Source: DATLAN01 sp035527455
Lineage (GTDB): Bacteria > Planctomycetota > Planctomycetia > Pirellulales > Thermoguttaceae
DNA: 20,201 nt
Assembly: GCA_035527455.1 (NCBI GenBank)
Contig: DATLAN010000102.1
Coordinates: forward strand, 1 to 20,201
Direction: 5' to 3'
Position 1 is the stretch's first letter. The number at the start of each line of letters is the position of its first letter. A program made the position numbers and the translations under genes. The notes under the pieces were generated by a model that was not told the DNA's origin, searched no databases, and saw only the letters and a program-made list of their open reading frames with translations. Below, piece by piece: positions 7,498 to 14,919 of the stretch.

Positions 7498-9249
7498 TCA
7501 CCTGGAAAGACGGGGGGAATCGCTGCCGGTGCACTGCCGGATCGTGTCGATCAGTTTCCCGCGATCGATCGGCTTGGTGGCGAACTCGTCGCAGCCGGCC
7601 TCGAGGCACTCGGTCCGGTCGGTGGCCATGGCGTTGGCCGTCAGGGCCACGATCGGGCCCTCGTAACCGTGGCTTCTCAAGACCCGGGTAGCCTGGTAGC
7701 CGTCGAGGACGGGCATTTGCATGTCCATCAGGATCACGTCGAAGGGACGGCCTTCGTGGCGTGCGGCCAACGCCTGGTACATGGCGAGCTGCCCGTTCTC
7801 GACGACGGTGACTTCCGCGCCGGCCTTTCTGAGGACCAGGGCGATCAGCCGTTGGTTGTCGGGGCCGTCCTCGGCCAGGAGGATCCGGCAATCGAGCTTC
7901 CCGCCGTCCGGCGCGGAATCGAGATGGTCCTCGCCGGGCAATCCCTTGAACATGGCGGCCTCGGAAGGTTTGAGCATCTCGGCCCCGTCGATCGGCCCGG
8001 TGGCGACCGTGATTCGGAAAGTGCTCCCTTCGCCCGGCCGGCTGTGTACGGTGATGTCGCCGCCGAGCATTTCCGCGAATCGTTTGCTGATGGTCAAACC
8101 GAGGCCGGTGCCGCCGAACCGGCGTGCGGTGGCGGCGTTGCCCTGTTGGAACGGTTGGAAGAGACAGGCCATCTGGGCGTCGTCCAAACCGATGCCGGTG
8201 TCCGCGACGTCGAATTGCAGGAGCCCGTCGGCGTCCGTCCCATCGGCCAGCCGGACCACCAGCCGCACGCCCCCGGCCATCGTGAACTTGATCGCGTTGC
8301 CGACGAGGTTGATGAGGATTTGGCGCAGCCGGGTGGGATCGGTGCGGACGGTCTTAGGGATCGGTCCGGCGTACCCGACCTCGAACGCCAGTTCCTTCGC
8401 TCTTGCCCGGACCCGCATCAGCGAGGCCACGTCGGAGATGATTTCGCACGGCGAGCATTCGATGATTTCCACCTCGAGCCGGCCCGCCTCGATCTTGGAG
8501 AGGTCGAGAATGTCGTTGATGATTTCCAGCAGGTGATGGCCGTTGCGATTCATCACCAGGAGCTTCTCGACGGTGGCCGGCCGGTCGCCGTGTTCTTCGA
8601 TCAGCAGGTCGGTGTAGCCCATGATGGCCGTCAAGGGCGTGCGGATTTCGTGGCTCATGTTGGCCAGGAACCGGCTCTTGGCCAGGTTGGCGGCCTCGGC
8701 GGCCTTGGAGAGGGCCTCCAACTCGGCCGAGATGCCTTTCTCCCGCTCCAGCGCGTCGGTCAACTGCGTGTTGCTCTCCCAGAGTTGCCGTTCGTGCTGC
8801 CTGAGGAACTCTTCCGTCTTCCGCCGGGTGGCGACTTCCTTGTTGAGGAGTTCCCGTTGCGATTCCAGCTCGGCGGTGCGCTCTCGGATCTTGCCTTCCA
8901 GGCCGGCGAACACCTGCCGGAGTTCCTGGTCCGACCGTTGGAGTTCGTCGGCCATTGCGTCGATGACGTGCGCCATTTTCCCCAATTCGTCGTCGAAAGG
9001 CGAGTCGATGCGGTGCGCCAGGTTGCCGCCGGCGAGCTGTTCGGCCGCGTTTCTCATCCGGCCGAGCCGTTGCGAGAGCACCCGGCCGCTCCACCAGCCT
9101 ACGGCCAGCGCGGCCAGCCCGCCGCCCAACAGACCGGCCAACAGAAAAGAAGCGGCCCGATCCGGCGACAACCACGAGACGGCCACGAGAATCCCCACGA
9201 TGACCGCCGTGGATATTCGCCGCACACCGGTAAAGGACAAGAAACGCAT
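7498..9249 (-). CDS. Hybrid sensor histidine kinase (HAMP-HisKA-HATPase-REC)
   Basis: A 583-aa protein from the ATG at 9249; an upstream in-frame TTG at 9375 would add an unlikely Arg-rich 42-aa extension. Two transmembrane helices (about 13-28 and 33-52) are joined by only a few residues, so there is no periplasmic sensory domain. A HAMP region (55-105) and a long coiled coil (105-190) follow. HisKA has SHEIRTP with phospho-acceptor H200. The ATPase domain shows NLVGN (314-318), DTGIG (350-354) and GGTGLGL (379-385). The C-terminal receiver has ED at 460-461, phospho-acceptor D509 and K559. The signal should pass from H200 to D509 and then to a separate Hpt protein, which is not in this window. 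No partner regulator is adjacent. The input is unknown; membrane state or a cytoplasmic cue through the coiled coil is possible. Confidence 0.92.
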   Translation of the reverse strand: MRFLSFTGVRRISTAVIVGILVAVSWLSPDRAASFLLAGLLGGGLAALAVGWWSGRVLSQRLGRMRNAAEQLAGGNLAHRIDSPFDDELGKMAHVIDAMADELQRSDQELRQVFAGLEGKIRERTAELESQRELLNKEVATRRKTEEFLRQHERQLWESNTQLTDALEREKGISAELEALSKAAEAANLAKSRFLANMSHEIRTPLTAIMGYTDLLIEEHGDRPATVEKLLVMNRNGHHLLEIINDILDLSKIEAGRLEVEIIECSPCEIISDVASLMRVRARAKELAFEVGYAGPIPKTVRTDPTRLRQILINLVGNAIKFTMAGGVRLVVRLADGTDADGLLQFDVADTGIGLDDAQMACLFQPFQQGNAATARRFGGTGLGLTISKRFAEMLGGDITVHSRPGEGSTFRITVATGPIDGAEMLKPSEAAMFKGLPGEDHLDSAPDGGKLDCRILLAEDGPDNQRLIALVLRKAGAEVTVVENGQLAMYQALAARHEGRPFDVILMDMQMPVLDGYQATRVLRSHGYEGPIVALTANAMATDRTECLEAGCDEFATKPIDRGKLIDTIRQCTGSDSPRLSR

Positions 9250-9590
9250 CGACGGAATCTCAAGTTGCTTCTCAGGTTGCCAAGCGGGATCGGCGGGAGT
9301 CCGCAGAGTCGAAGTGGCCGCCCGGCGCCGCCAAACGCCCGCGTTTCTCGCGAAGCCCCCCCACCGAGGCCGCAACCGAGAAAGACTTGCGACTCAACGC
9401 ACCGCGCATCCCTACAAGTGTAGGTCGATGGCTGTCCGTTTTCCTGCCCACGTATCCACGAATTTCCGGGCAGTCCTTACCGGCGCCCGCACGAGCCGTA
9501 CAGCCGATACAGGCGGCGCACTCGGGCGCGTTCATGCTTGACGCAACCCCATGGTAAGAGAACCGTCTAGCTGTCGGCTGCAATTGAACC
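9250..9590. other. Non-coding gap upstream of the histidine kinase gene
   Basis: No convincing gene is seen on either strand. The only clear structure is a 14-bp dyad, CCTACA-AG-TGTAGG, at 9411-9424, about 160 nt upstream of the kinase start. It could be an operator in that gene's promoter region. No confident -35/-10 pair was found. Confidence 0.4.
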
Positions 9591-9617
9591 GTTTAGCGGG
9601 CGGGCTTGCCCGCCGTT
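9591..9617. repeat. REP-like single arm, family 3, overlapping a gene end
   Basis: A 27-nt unit identical to the left arm of the 7342-7421 element: GTTTAGCG followed by a GGCGGGC-TT-GCCCGCC hairpin. It covers the 3' end of the CDP-alcohol phosphatidyltransferase gene. Read on the minus strand it encodes the last residues AGKPAR and the TAA stop. No inverted partner is close by. Confidence 0.85.
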
Positions 9618-10519
9618 TCGTCGTGGCCCTTCCCTTTCCCTCCTTCACACTCCTCTGCCGGCTCGACGTGCCACCAGCCGTCGGCGAAGATCAGGTTCCG
9701 GCCCGGCGGCACGCGGTACCAGGCGGCGAACTCCCGCTCCGCGGCGCCGGTTCGCAGCGATCGGCCCAACGTCCAGGCAACGACGCCGACCGATACGGGA
9801 ACCATCGCCGCGAGATACGTGCGGGCGACGAGCAAGCGCCCATCGCCGACGAGCCATTGGACGAGCGCCGCCAGGCCGAGCACGTTCACGATCACGTGCA
9901 TTTCGCAGGCCTTTCGCGCCACCCATCCCACGAGCTTCAGCGGTCGGCGGGGAATGGAAGGCTGGGGCACGGGCCGTGCGCCTCCGCCGCCGAAAACGTG
10001 CAGAAGGCCCCGTACGCGCTTGAGCCGTTGAGTGAACGCCTTGTATCGGGCGTCGTGGTGCAACGTGAGAAGCAGCAACGCAAGTCCCCAAACCAGGCCG
10101 CCGGCCGCCCAAAGCGGTTCGGCCGTCCGCGCGAACAGCCCCCAACCGATCCCCAGCGGAACGAGCAGGTGGATCGTGTGGTGCATCAGGTAATCCAACT
10201 GGACGCCGTCGAGCGAGGCGGTGCCGCAGAGCCGGGCCAATTGGCCGTCGACGTGGTCCAGGAGATACCAGATCTGCAGCAGTGCGGCCCCGGCGGCGAA
10301 TCCCCACATCGTTCCCCAGCCGAAGCCCGCCGCCGCCGCGACGCCACACGCCCAGGCGGCCAGCGTGGCCATGTTGGCCGAAATACCCCAAGGGGCAATC
10401 AGCCACGTAATCCGCAACGCCGCCGGACGGCTCACCCGTCGAGCCATCCAGTTGCCCACGCGCCGATAGTCCGGCTTCTGGCAGCGGAGTTCGAGTTCGG
10501 CCAGCGAAGGGCGTTTCAT
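9593..10519 (-). CDS. CDP-alcohol phosphatidyltransferase family protein
   Basis: A 308-aa membrane enzyme of the family that transfers a phospho-alcohol from a CDP-linked donor to an acceptor alcohol. The motif D88-x2-D91-G92-x2-A95-R96-x8-G105-x3-D109-x3 is intact up to its last position. There the usual fourth Asp, the proposed catalytic base, is replaced by H113, which is followed by another His. Several hydrophobic helices surround the motif (about 45-65, 70-85, 117-150 and 205-250). The ATG overlaps the flippase TGA as ATGA (10516-10519), implying translational coupling. The reading frame stays open upstream into the flippase gene, but only this start begins a family-like protein. The last residues and stop come from a REP-like repeat. 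Substrates are unknown; a polymer or lipid head group handled with the flippase is inferred. Confidence 0.85.
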   Translation of the reverse strand: MKRPSLAELELRCQKPDYRRVGNWMARRVSRPAALRITWLIAPWGISANMATLAAWACGVAAAAGFGWGTMWGFAAGAALLQIWYLLDHVDGQLARLCGTASLDGVQLDYLMHHTIHLLVPLGIGWGLFARTAEPLWAAGGLVWGLALLLLTLHHDARYKAFTQRLKRVRGLLHVFGGGGARPVPQPSIPRRPLKLVGWVARKACEMHVIVNVLGLAALVQWLVGDGRLLVARTYLAAMVPVSVGVVAWTLGRSLRTGAAEREFAAWYRVPPGRNLIFADGWWHVEPAEECEGGKGKGHDETAGKPAR

Positions 10520-12045
10520 GGTTGTCGGGTTCCTCTGAATTCCTTGCCCCAGCCGCCTCGATGCCATCCGCAGGCGATAGTCAGGCCCCAAACGGCGAGC
10601 ACGGCGGCCGCGTTGGCTGCGACCGTCGGCCAATGGGCTTCGGCGGCTGAAGACGAGTGCCCCAGCCATAGAGCCAATCCGACGGTCGGACCCACGGCCA
10701 GTGCGAGCATGGCGACGTAGCGCGTGCGTGCCGAACCGTCCAGGTCGCCCCACAAGGAAACGGCCGAGACCAGCAGGAAATAGACGCCGTATGCAGCGGC
10801 GGTCGCGGCGGCCACGCCCGAGAGGCCGTAGCCTCCGGAGAGAGCCAAGTGGTTCCCTAAAACCGCCACCGCGGTGGCGATCAGCACGGCGGCCAGTGCC
10901 CGACGCTGTCGGCCGACCGCAATCAGGTATTGGCTTCCCGGCAGCGCGAGCACCAGCGCGACGGCCCCGGGCACGAGGTACTTCAGCGGTGCCAGGCCGG
11001 TTTCGTAGTCGGGCAGCAGCCGGGCCAAGACGGGCGGAGCGGCAATCAGGGCCAACGCGGCCGGCAGGGCCATCGCCGCCGCCTGCAACTCGCCGGCCCG
11101 GGCCGCCAGCCTCGCCACGCAGCGGCGGTCGCCCGTGCGTCCAAAAGTCTCGCCGTAGCGAGGACCCGTCACCATCGAGAGCACGTTGCCCAGACCGAAC
11201 AGTTGAGCGGTGACCATCAACGCCACCGAGTAGCAGCCGAGTTGGAACTCGCGATCGCTGAGGTAGGCGAGGATCATCAGCTTGTCCAGCGAGCGGAACA
11301 GCGACGAGACGGTGCCGGCCAGCAGGATCGGCGCGCCGATGGCGATCAGCCGGCGGATTTCGGCCGTGTCCCAAGCCGGCCGCAGCACGGCGGCGGCACG
11401 TCGCCGGATGAACGCCAGCGATGCCAGCAGCACGACCAGCGTGCCGCCGTACAGTCCCGGCAACCCCCAGCGCCAGGTGGCCAGCCCGCAAACACTCAGC
11501 GTCAGCAGGCCCTCGAGAATCGACAGTTGCGACGTGGTCGTGAAGTCCTGGTTTGCGCGGAGGATGGTGACGTGGAAAGTCACGTACCGGACCAGCACGG
11601 CCACCGCTCCGACGGCCAGCAATCCGACGGCCCACTGGGTGGCCCAGACGCTGTTGCCGGTCAACGCGATCCAGAGTCCCACGCCCACGAGCACGGCGGC
11701 GTAGAGCGCGCTGGTGAGCATGTTGACCGTGAACGCCAGATTCAATCCCCGGCGGGCGCGATCCGTTCGGCCGCTGCCCAGCGCCACGTTGAATTCCCGC
11801 ACGGCCCCCTTGCTGATTCCCAGGTTGGCGTAGTTGCCGTAGCTGAGGAAGAGTTTCAGGGCCTGCCAGATCCCCATCTGGGCCGGGCTGAGCAGCCATC
11901 GCAACAGAAGGCTCGTCGCCGCACCCAACACGTGACACACGGCCGTGGCCGAACCGACCACCAGCCAGTCGCCGAATACCCGCCGCCAGCCGTTCAGCGG
12001 ACGGTCGATCGTGGTCGGTAGCAGTGCTTCAGCGGGCGTGGACAT
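10516..12045 (-). CDS. MOP-type polysaccharide/lipid-linked glycan flippase
   Basis: A 509-aa integral membrane protein with about 12-14 predicted helices and few charged loops. This fits the MOP superfamily, polysaccharide biosynthesis (Wzx/MATE-like) branch, which moves undecaprenyl-linked glycans or other lipid-linked precursors across the inner membrane. Family-like features are the N-terminal SATAVCHVLGAATSLLLRWL segment, QMGIWQALKLFLSYGNYANLG in the first helical pair, and a mid-protein APILLAGTVSSLFRSLDKLMI segment resembling the second repeat. The ATG at 12045 lies 25 nt after the end of the glycosyltransferase-like gene and has only a weak GAAAG site. The stop overlaps the next gene's start (ATGA). 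The position between a transferase and a CDP-alcohol phosphatidyltransferase suggests export of their product. A lysophospholipid or lipid II flippase is a less likely alternative. Confidence 0.87.
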   Translation of the reverse strand: MSTPAEALLPTTIDRPLNGWRRVFGDWLVVGSATAVCHVLGAATSLLLRWLLSPAQMGIWQALKLFLSYGNYANLGISKGAVREFNVALGSGRTDRARRGLNLAFTVNMLTSALYAAVLVGVGLWIALTGNSVWATQWAVGLLAVGAVAVLVRYVTFHVTILRANQDFTTTSQLSILEGLLTLSVCGLATWRWGLPGLYGGTLVVLLASLAFIRRRAAAVLRPAWDTAEIRRLIAIGAPILLAGTVSSLFRSLDKLMILAYLSDREFQLGCYSVALMVTAQLFGLGNVLSMVTGPRYGETFGRTGDRRCVARLAARAGELQAAAMALPAALALIAAPPVLARLLPDYETGLAPLKYLVPGAVALVLALPGSQYLIAVGRQRRALAAVLIATAVAVLGNHLALSGGYGLSGVAAATAAAYGVYFLLVSAVSLWGDLDGSARTRYVAMLALAVGPTVGLALWLGHSSSAAEAHWPTVAANAAAVLAVWGLTIACGWHRGGWGKEFRGTRQP

Positions 12046-12063
12046 CTTTCACGTGGGTCATGT

Positions 12064-12137
12064 GATACGGTCATCTCGCCGGGCGAGATGAGGCTTCGTC
12101 TCGCGGAGCGAGACGGCTACTATGGACGGCTACTATG
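12064..12137. repeat. REP-like inverted pair, family 2, copy B, with 13-bp tandem duplication
   Basis: The right arm 12097-12123 is identical to the right arm of copy A (6216-6242). The left arm 12064-12090 is more diverged but keeps its own CATCTCGCC-G-GGCGAGATG hairpin. Directly after the right arm, GACGGCTACTATG occurs twice in tandem (12112-12124 and 12125-12137), a duplication of the arm's outer end. The stop codon (12071-12073) and last roughly 20 codons of the glycosyltransferase-like gene lie inside this element. Confidence 0.82.
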
Positions 12138-13882
12138 GGTGTGGAGGCCGTGGCGAGGATTTCCTCGGCGATCCGGGCGGCCGCCGGGCGATCGTGATTG
12201 GCCAGCACGTTCGGATCGGGGCCGGCCGCGGGTCGCCATCCCTCGACGAGCACCCGGGCGAGAAGTCTTTGAAGCCCTTTCTCGTCACGTGCGGTCCCGG
12301 TCGTCCCCCAGCTCTCGTGCGGCAGGAACTCGCCGGCACCCGGCGGCACCAGTTGAATCACGGGCACACCCCAAATCGTGGCCTCCACCCCGGCGCTCGA
12401 TCCGCAACTGAGCACGCAGTCGATCCCGTCGAGGCATTTCTCCAGCGACCCGCGTCGTACCACGCGGCTGCGCAGCCCGGGCAGTTCGGCCCGCAATGAC
12501 CGAACCGCCGGATCGTCCGCCGTGCGAGGGTGCAACTTGACGATCAACTCGACCCCGTCGATGCCGGCCACGACGCGAAACGCCAGGCGGAGCATCTCGG
12601 CGTACGTGCGGCCGGTCAGGTGCAAGGCCACCGCGTCGGGTCGCTCGTCGCGCGGGGGAACCGTCGCCAACAGCAGGATTCGCGGCGGCCGGGACGGTGC
12701 GTGGGCGTCGTCTTCTCTTGCGAGCTTCTTTGCGAAAAGATGGTCGTGTTGCGGTGAGCCGGTCATGGAAATCCGTTGCGGCGGCACGCCCCAGTCGATC
12801 AGTTGCCGTTGCGAGGAACGGCCCCAGGCCAGGATCCGATCGGCCGCCAACGGGGCAAAACCGAAACGACAGCACGGCACGCCGTGTTGCACCACCAGCG
12901 ATCGGACGCCGTATCGCCGACCGACCGCCACGGCGGCCCGGGCCAGCGGCGTGGCGTCCTCGTCCAGCACCAACGCGTCGGGACGCACGTTGCGGAAGTG
13001 GGCGTCGATCTGCTCGATCATCCGGGTTTGCCTTGGTCCGCGGGTGGCCACGCGCCGGGCCAGCCAGTTCGCGATCGGCGCAGCGAGGTCCACACCACGG
13101 AAACGGAAGCCGCCGGCCGGCACGATCGCTGCCGAGGGTGTCCGGAACCCGTTGGCCCGCCCCAGGCCCGCATTGCAGACGAGTTGCCCCACGCCGGCTG
13201 CCTGCCAGCGGAACCAGGACTTCACCGCAAATCGGTCGTACAGCCACCAGAGGTTGCAGCGACGCTCGAGCAACTTGCGGCAAATCGGGTCGAGCAGGCG
13301 GGGATTTCCGCACAAGACCACGCGCGGGCGCCCGAGGCCGCGATCCGCAACCGGCCGCCAAACCCGGCTGATTCGCTCGACGCAACGCCGCCAGAAGGCG
13401 AGCGGAGGGGAATGGTCGTCGCGGGGTGACTTCTGTGTGATCCACCGGACGTGACAACGCGCGCCGGCGGCCAGGCAAAGCTGCGAGATGAGTTGCCCAT
13501 AGTCGTCGTCTCGTTCGGCGGCGGCCGTCAGCTCCACGCATTCCCCCGGCCGCAACGGCCGCAGTTCGGTGAAGTAGGTCACCACGCGGAGCAGCTTGAC
13601 GAGGTAGTATCGCAGACCGAGGGCATTGAGATAGGCCGCCGAGATGCCGTCCGGCCGCGATCCGTCGATGCAGCAGGGCGTGTCGGCCTCGGCCGTCGCT
13701 TCCGCCCAATCGGCGGCCAATCGGTCGATCCAGTCGAAACGCCCGTCGATCGCGTCGTCCAGTGAGCCATGGACCGGCGAGGTTGCCCCCGAATCCCACG
13801 ATCCTTCCAAGAGCACGGCCGGTTCCTCGCCCTTCGGCCGGCGTTCGATCAGATCGCGTCTGGCGAAGATCTGGAGTTTCAC
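12071..13882 (-). CDS. GT-B / CDP-glycerol-glycerophosphotransferase-like transferase
   Basis: A 603-aa protein starting at GTG 13882 behind a strong GGAGG (7 nt spacing). Residues 300-580 resemble the C-terminal halves of CDP-glycerol glycerophosphotransferase and capsule/polysialyl-type GT-B enzymes. VVQHGVP (330-336) is followed by LAADRILAWG (346-354), TGSP (374-377), KLHPR (449-453), and SCGSS plus GVEA (492-501), where these families bind the nucleotide donor. Residues 1-290 are not recognised, apart from a Rossmann-like half around 185-240. No signal peptide or transmembrane helix is seen, so it probably acts at the inner face of the membrane. It is the first gene of an operon with the flippase (25 nt gap) and the phosphatidyltransferase. 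The final 20 residues (VAVHSSRLAPRD... to PAR) are encoded by a REP-like element and are probably not functional. Donor and acceptor are unknown. Confidence 0.72.
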   Translation of the reverse strand: MKLQIFARRDLIERRPKGEEPAVLLEGSWDSGATSPVHGSLDDAIDGRFDWIDRLAADWAEATAEADTPCCIDGSRPDGISAAYLNALGLRYYLVKLLRVVTYFTELRPLRPGECVELTAAAERDDDYGQLISQLCLAAGARCHVRWITQKSPRDDHSPPLAFWRRCVERISRVWRPVADRGLGRPRVVLCGNPRLLDPICRKLLERRCNLWWLYDRFAVKSWFRWQAAGVGQLVCNAGLGRANGFRTPSAAIVPAGGFRFRGVDLAAPIANWLARRVATRGPRQTRMIEQIDAHFRNVRPDALVLDEDATPLARAAVAVGRRYGVRSLVVQHGVPCCRFGFAPLAADRILAWGRSSQRQLIDWGVPPQRISMTGSPQHDHLFAKKLAREDDAHAPSRPPRILLLATVPPRDERPDAVALHLTGRTYAEMLRLAFRVVAGIDGVELIVKLHPRTADDPAVRSLRAELPGLRSRVVRRGSLEKCLDGIDCVLSCGSSAGVEATIWGVPVIQLVPPGAGEFLPHESWGTTGTARDEKGLQRLLARVLVEGWRPAAGPDPNVLANHDRPAAARIAEEILATASTPIVAVHSSRLAPRDEASSRPAR

Positions 13883-13901
13883 GCGTGCCCTCCTTGAGGT
13901 G

Positions 13902-13961
13902 CGTGGGGCACGTTTCCAACGTGCCTACAACCGAAAAGGCACGTTGGAAACGTGCCCCACG
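13902..13961. repeat. REP-like inverted pair, family 4
   Basis: Perfect 24-nt arms at 13902-13925 and 13938-13961 around a 12-nt loop. Each arm contains an 8-bp hairpin with a 3-nt loop (GGCACGTT-TCC-AACGTGCC) and an outer CGTGG. The element lies between the HAD gene (ends 13981) and the glycosyltransferase-like gene (starts 13882), both on the minus strand. It ends 19 nt upstream-side of the GTG start's ribosome-binding site, so in RNA it may terminate or insulate transcription coming from the HAD gene. Confidence 0.88.
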
Positions 13962-13980
13962 AAAGTCACAACGTAAAACT

Positions 13981-14748
13981 CTATCCCGCGGCGGCCAACG
14001 GGCGTGGTTCTCCGACCACTTCCAGCAGATCGTCGAAGCGATCGAGGTAAGCGTCGGCCCGGGCGTCGGCGTCGAAATTGAAGGCCACCGTCGGCATTCC
14101 CACGGCGGTTGCCCCGGCCAACTCGGCCGTGTCGTGGTCGACGAACGCGACTTGCGCGGGCGGATAATTCATCGACTCCAGTGCCGTGCGGTAACAGATT
14201 TCTTCGGGCATGGTCTGTTTCAGGTCGAAGGAGGAGATGACGGTCGTGAAGAGTCTGTCCAGCCCGAATCGACCCAGTTGCTGCTGCAGAACGGAAGCCG
14301 GGGATTCCGAGTTGCTGATGGCGCCGAGGACGAACCCCGACTTGTGCAGCCGCCCGAGCGTGGTTTTCACTCCCGGCAAGGGACGTGCGCCCTCTTGCAG
14401 AATCCGGCGACGCGCCTGGCAGGCCCCTTCCACCTCGTCGATCTGTGCCCGGGAGAGTCCGGCCGAGGCCAGGAACGCCTCGAATGCCTCGCAGAACTCC
14501 CGCTGGCCGCGGTGGACGGCGTCGAGATAATCCCGGTCCCAGATCTTGAAGAAGCTGCGGTAGCTGGTGTGCAGTCCCAGGCGGGTGAGCAACTGCAACA
14601 CCCATCGCCGCCAGAGCGTGGCGTCGTAGAGCACGTTGCACATGTCCAGCAACACGCCCCGGATCGGACCGCCCAGCCGCGCCGGGTGCCGGCCGTCGCC
14701 GCCGGAAATCGGCAGAAAACCCCGAAAAAGAGAGAGCTTCGTGCTCAT
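13981..14748 (-). CDS. HAD-superfamily protein with degenerate catalytic motifs
   Basis: A 255-aa protein from the ATG at 14748; a GTG at 14859 would add 37 Cys/Arg-rich residues with no domain. Motif I (residues 32-40) keeps the nucleophile D35, but position +2 is C37 where the acid/base Asp usually stands. Some HAD phosphatases such as YihX have Gly there (DLGNV), so this alone does not prove inactivity. An alpha-helical cap spans about 45-120. Motif II is S145 in GAISNS. At motif III the usual Lys of the KP-x-IY segment is M180 in TMPEEICY. Motif IV keeps D204 and D206. It may be a phosphatase with unusual specificity or a non-catalytic HAD. It lies between another HAD gene and the glycosyltransferase-like gene, all on one strand, separated by hairpins. 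Confidence 0.8.
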   Translation of the reverse strand: MSTKLSLFRGFLPISGGDGRHPARLGGPIRGVLLDMCNVLYDATLWRRWVLQLLTRLGLHTSYRSFFKIWDRDYLDAVHRGQREFCEAFEAFLASAGLSRAQIDEVEGACQARRRILQEGARPLPGVKTTLGRLHKSGFVLGAISNSESPASVLQQQLGRFGLDRLFTTVISSFDLKQTMPEEICYRTALESMNYPPAQVAFVDHDTAELAGATAVGMPTVAFNFDADARADAYLDRFDDLLEVVGEPRPLAAAG

Positions 14749-14895
14749 CGAAGAATCGAATCCTTTCGATCTCTCGCCGGCCGAGCAACACCCGCCGAAA
14801 CACCCGGCCGTGCGAGCGGGAGTGTAACACGGTCGGCGGAGGGACGTCAAGGCGAACACGGTCCTGCTGGCAGTGCCGGCAGGAGGCGCCCAGAC

Positions 14896-14917
14896 CCCGC
14901 CGAACGCAGTCGGCGGG
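14896..14917 (-). terminator. Hairpin 3 nt after the beta-phosphoglucomutase-like HAD gene
   Basis: A perfect 8-bp stem, CCCGCCGA/TCGGCGGG, closes a 6-nt loop directly downstream of the stop at 14920 on the minus strand. No T-tract follows, so it fits a GC-only terminator or 3'-end-protecting hairpin. A second, near-perfect 10-bp dyad with a 1-nt loop lies about 15 nt further, around 14862-14882. Confidence 0.45.
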
Positions 14918-14919
14918 CG

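Noticed and set aside
7669..9423. A 584-codon open frame on the plus strand
   Set aside because: It is antisense to the histidine kinase, with no recognisable domain and shadow-like composition.
9593..11938. A 781-codon open frame on the minus strand covering the phosphatidyltransferase and most of the flippase gene
   Set aside because: Upstream of 10519 it is an Arg/Gly-rich alternative frame of the flippase gene, whose own frame has clear membrane helices. The real protein begins at the ATG overlapping the flippase stop.
14749..14859. N-terminal extension of the degenerate HAD protein from a GTG at 14859
   Set aside because: The extra 37 residues are Cys/Arg-rich and resemble no HAD N-terminus, and no good ribosome-binding site precedes the GTG. 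The ATG at 14748 already leaves about 30 residues before motif I.
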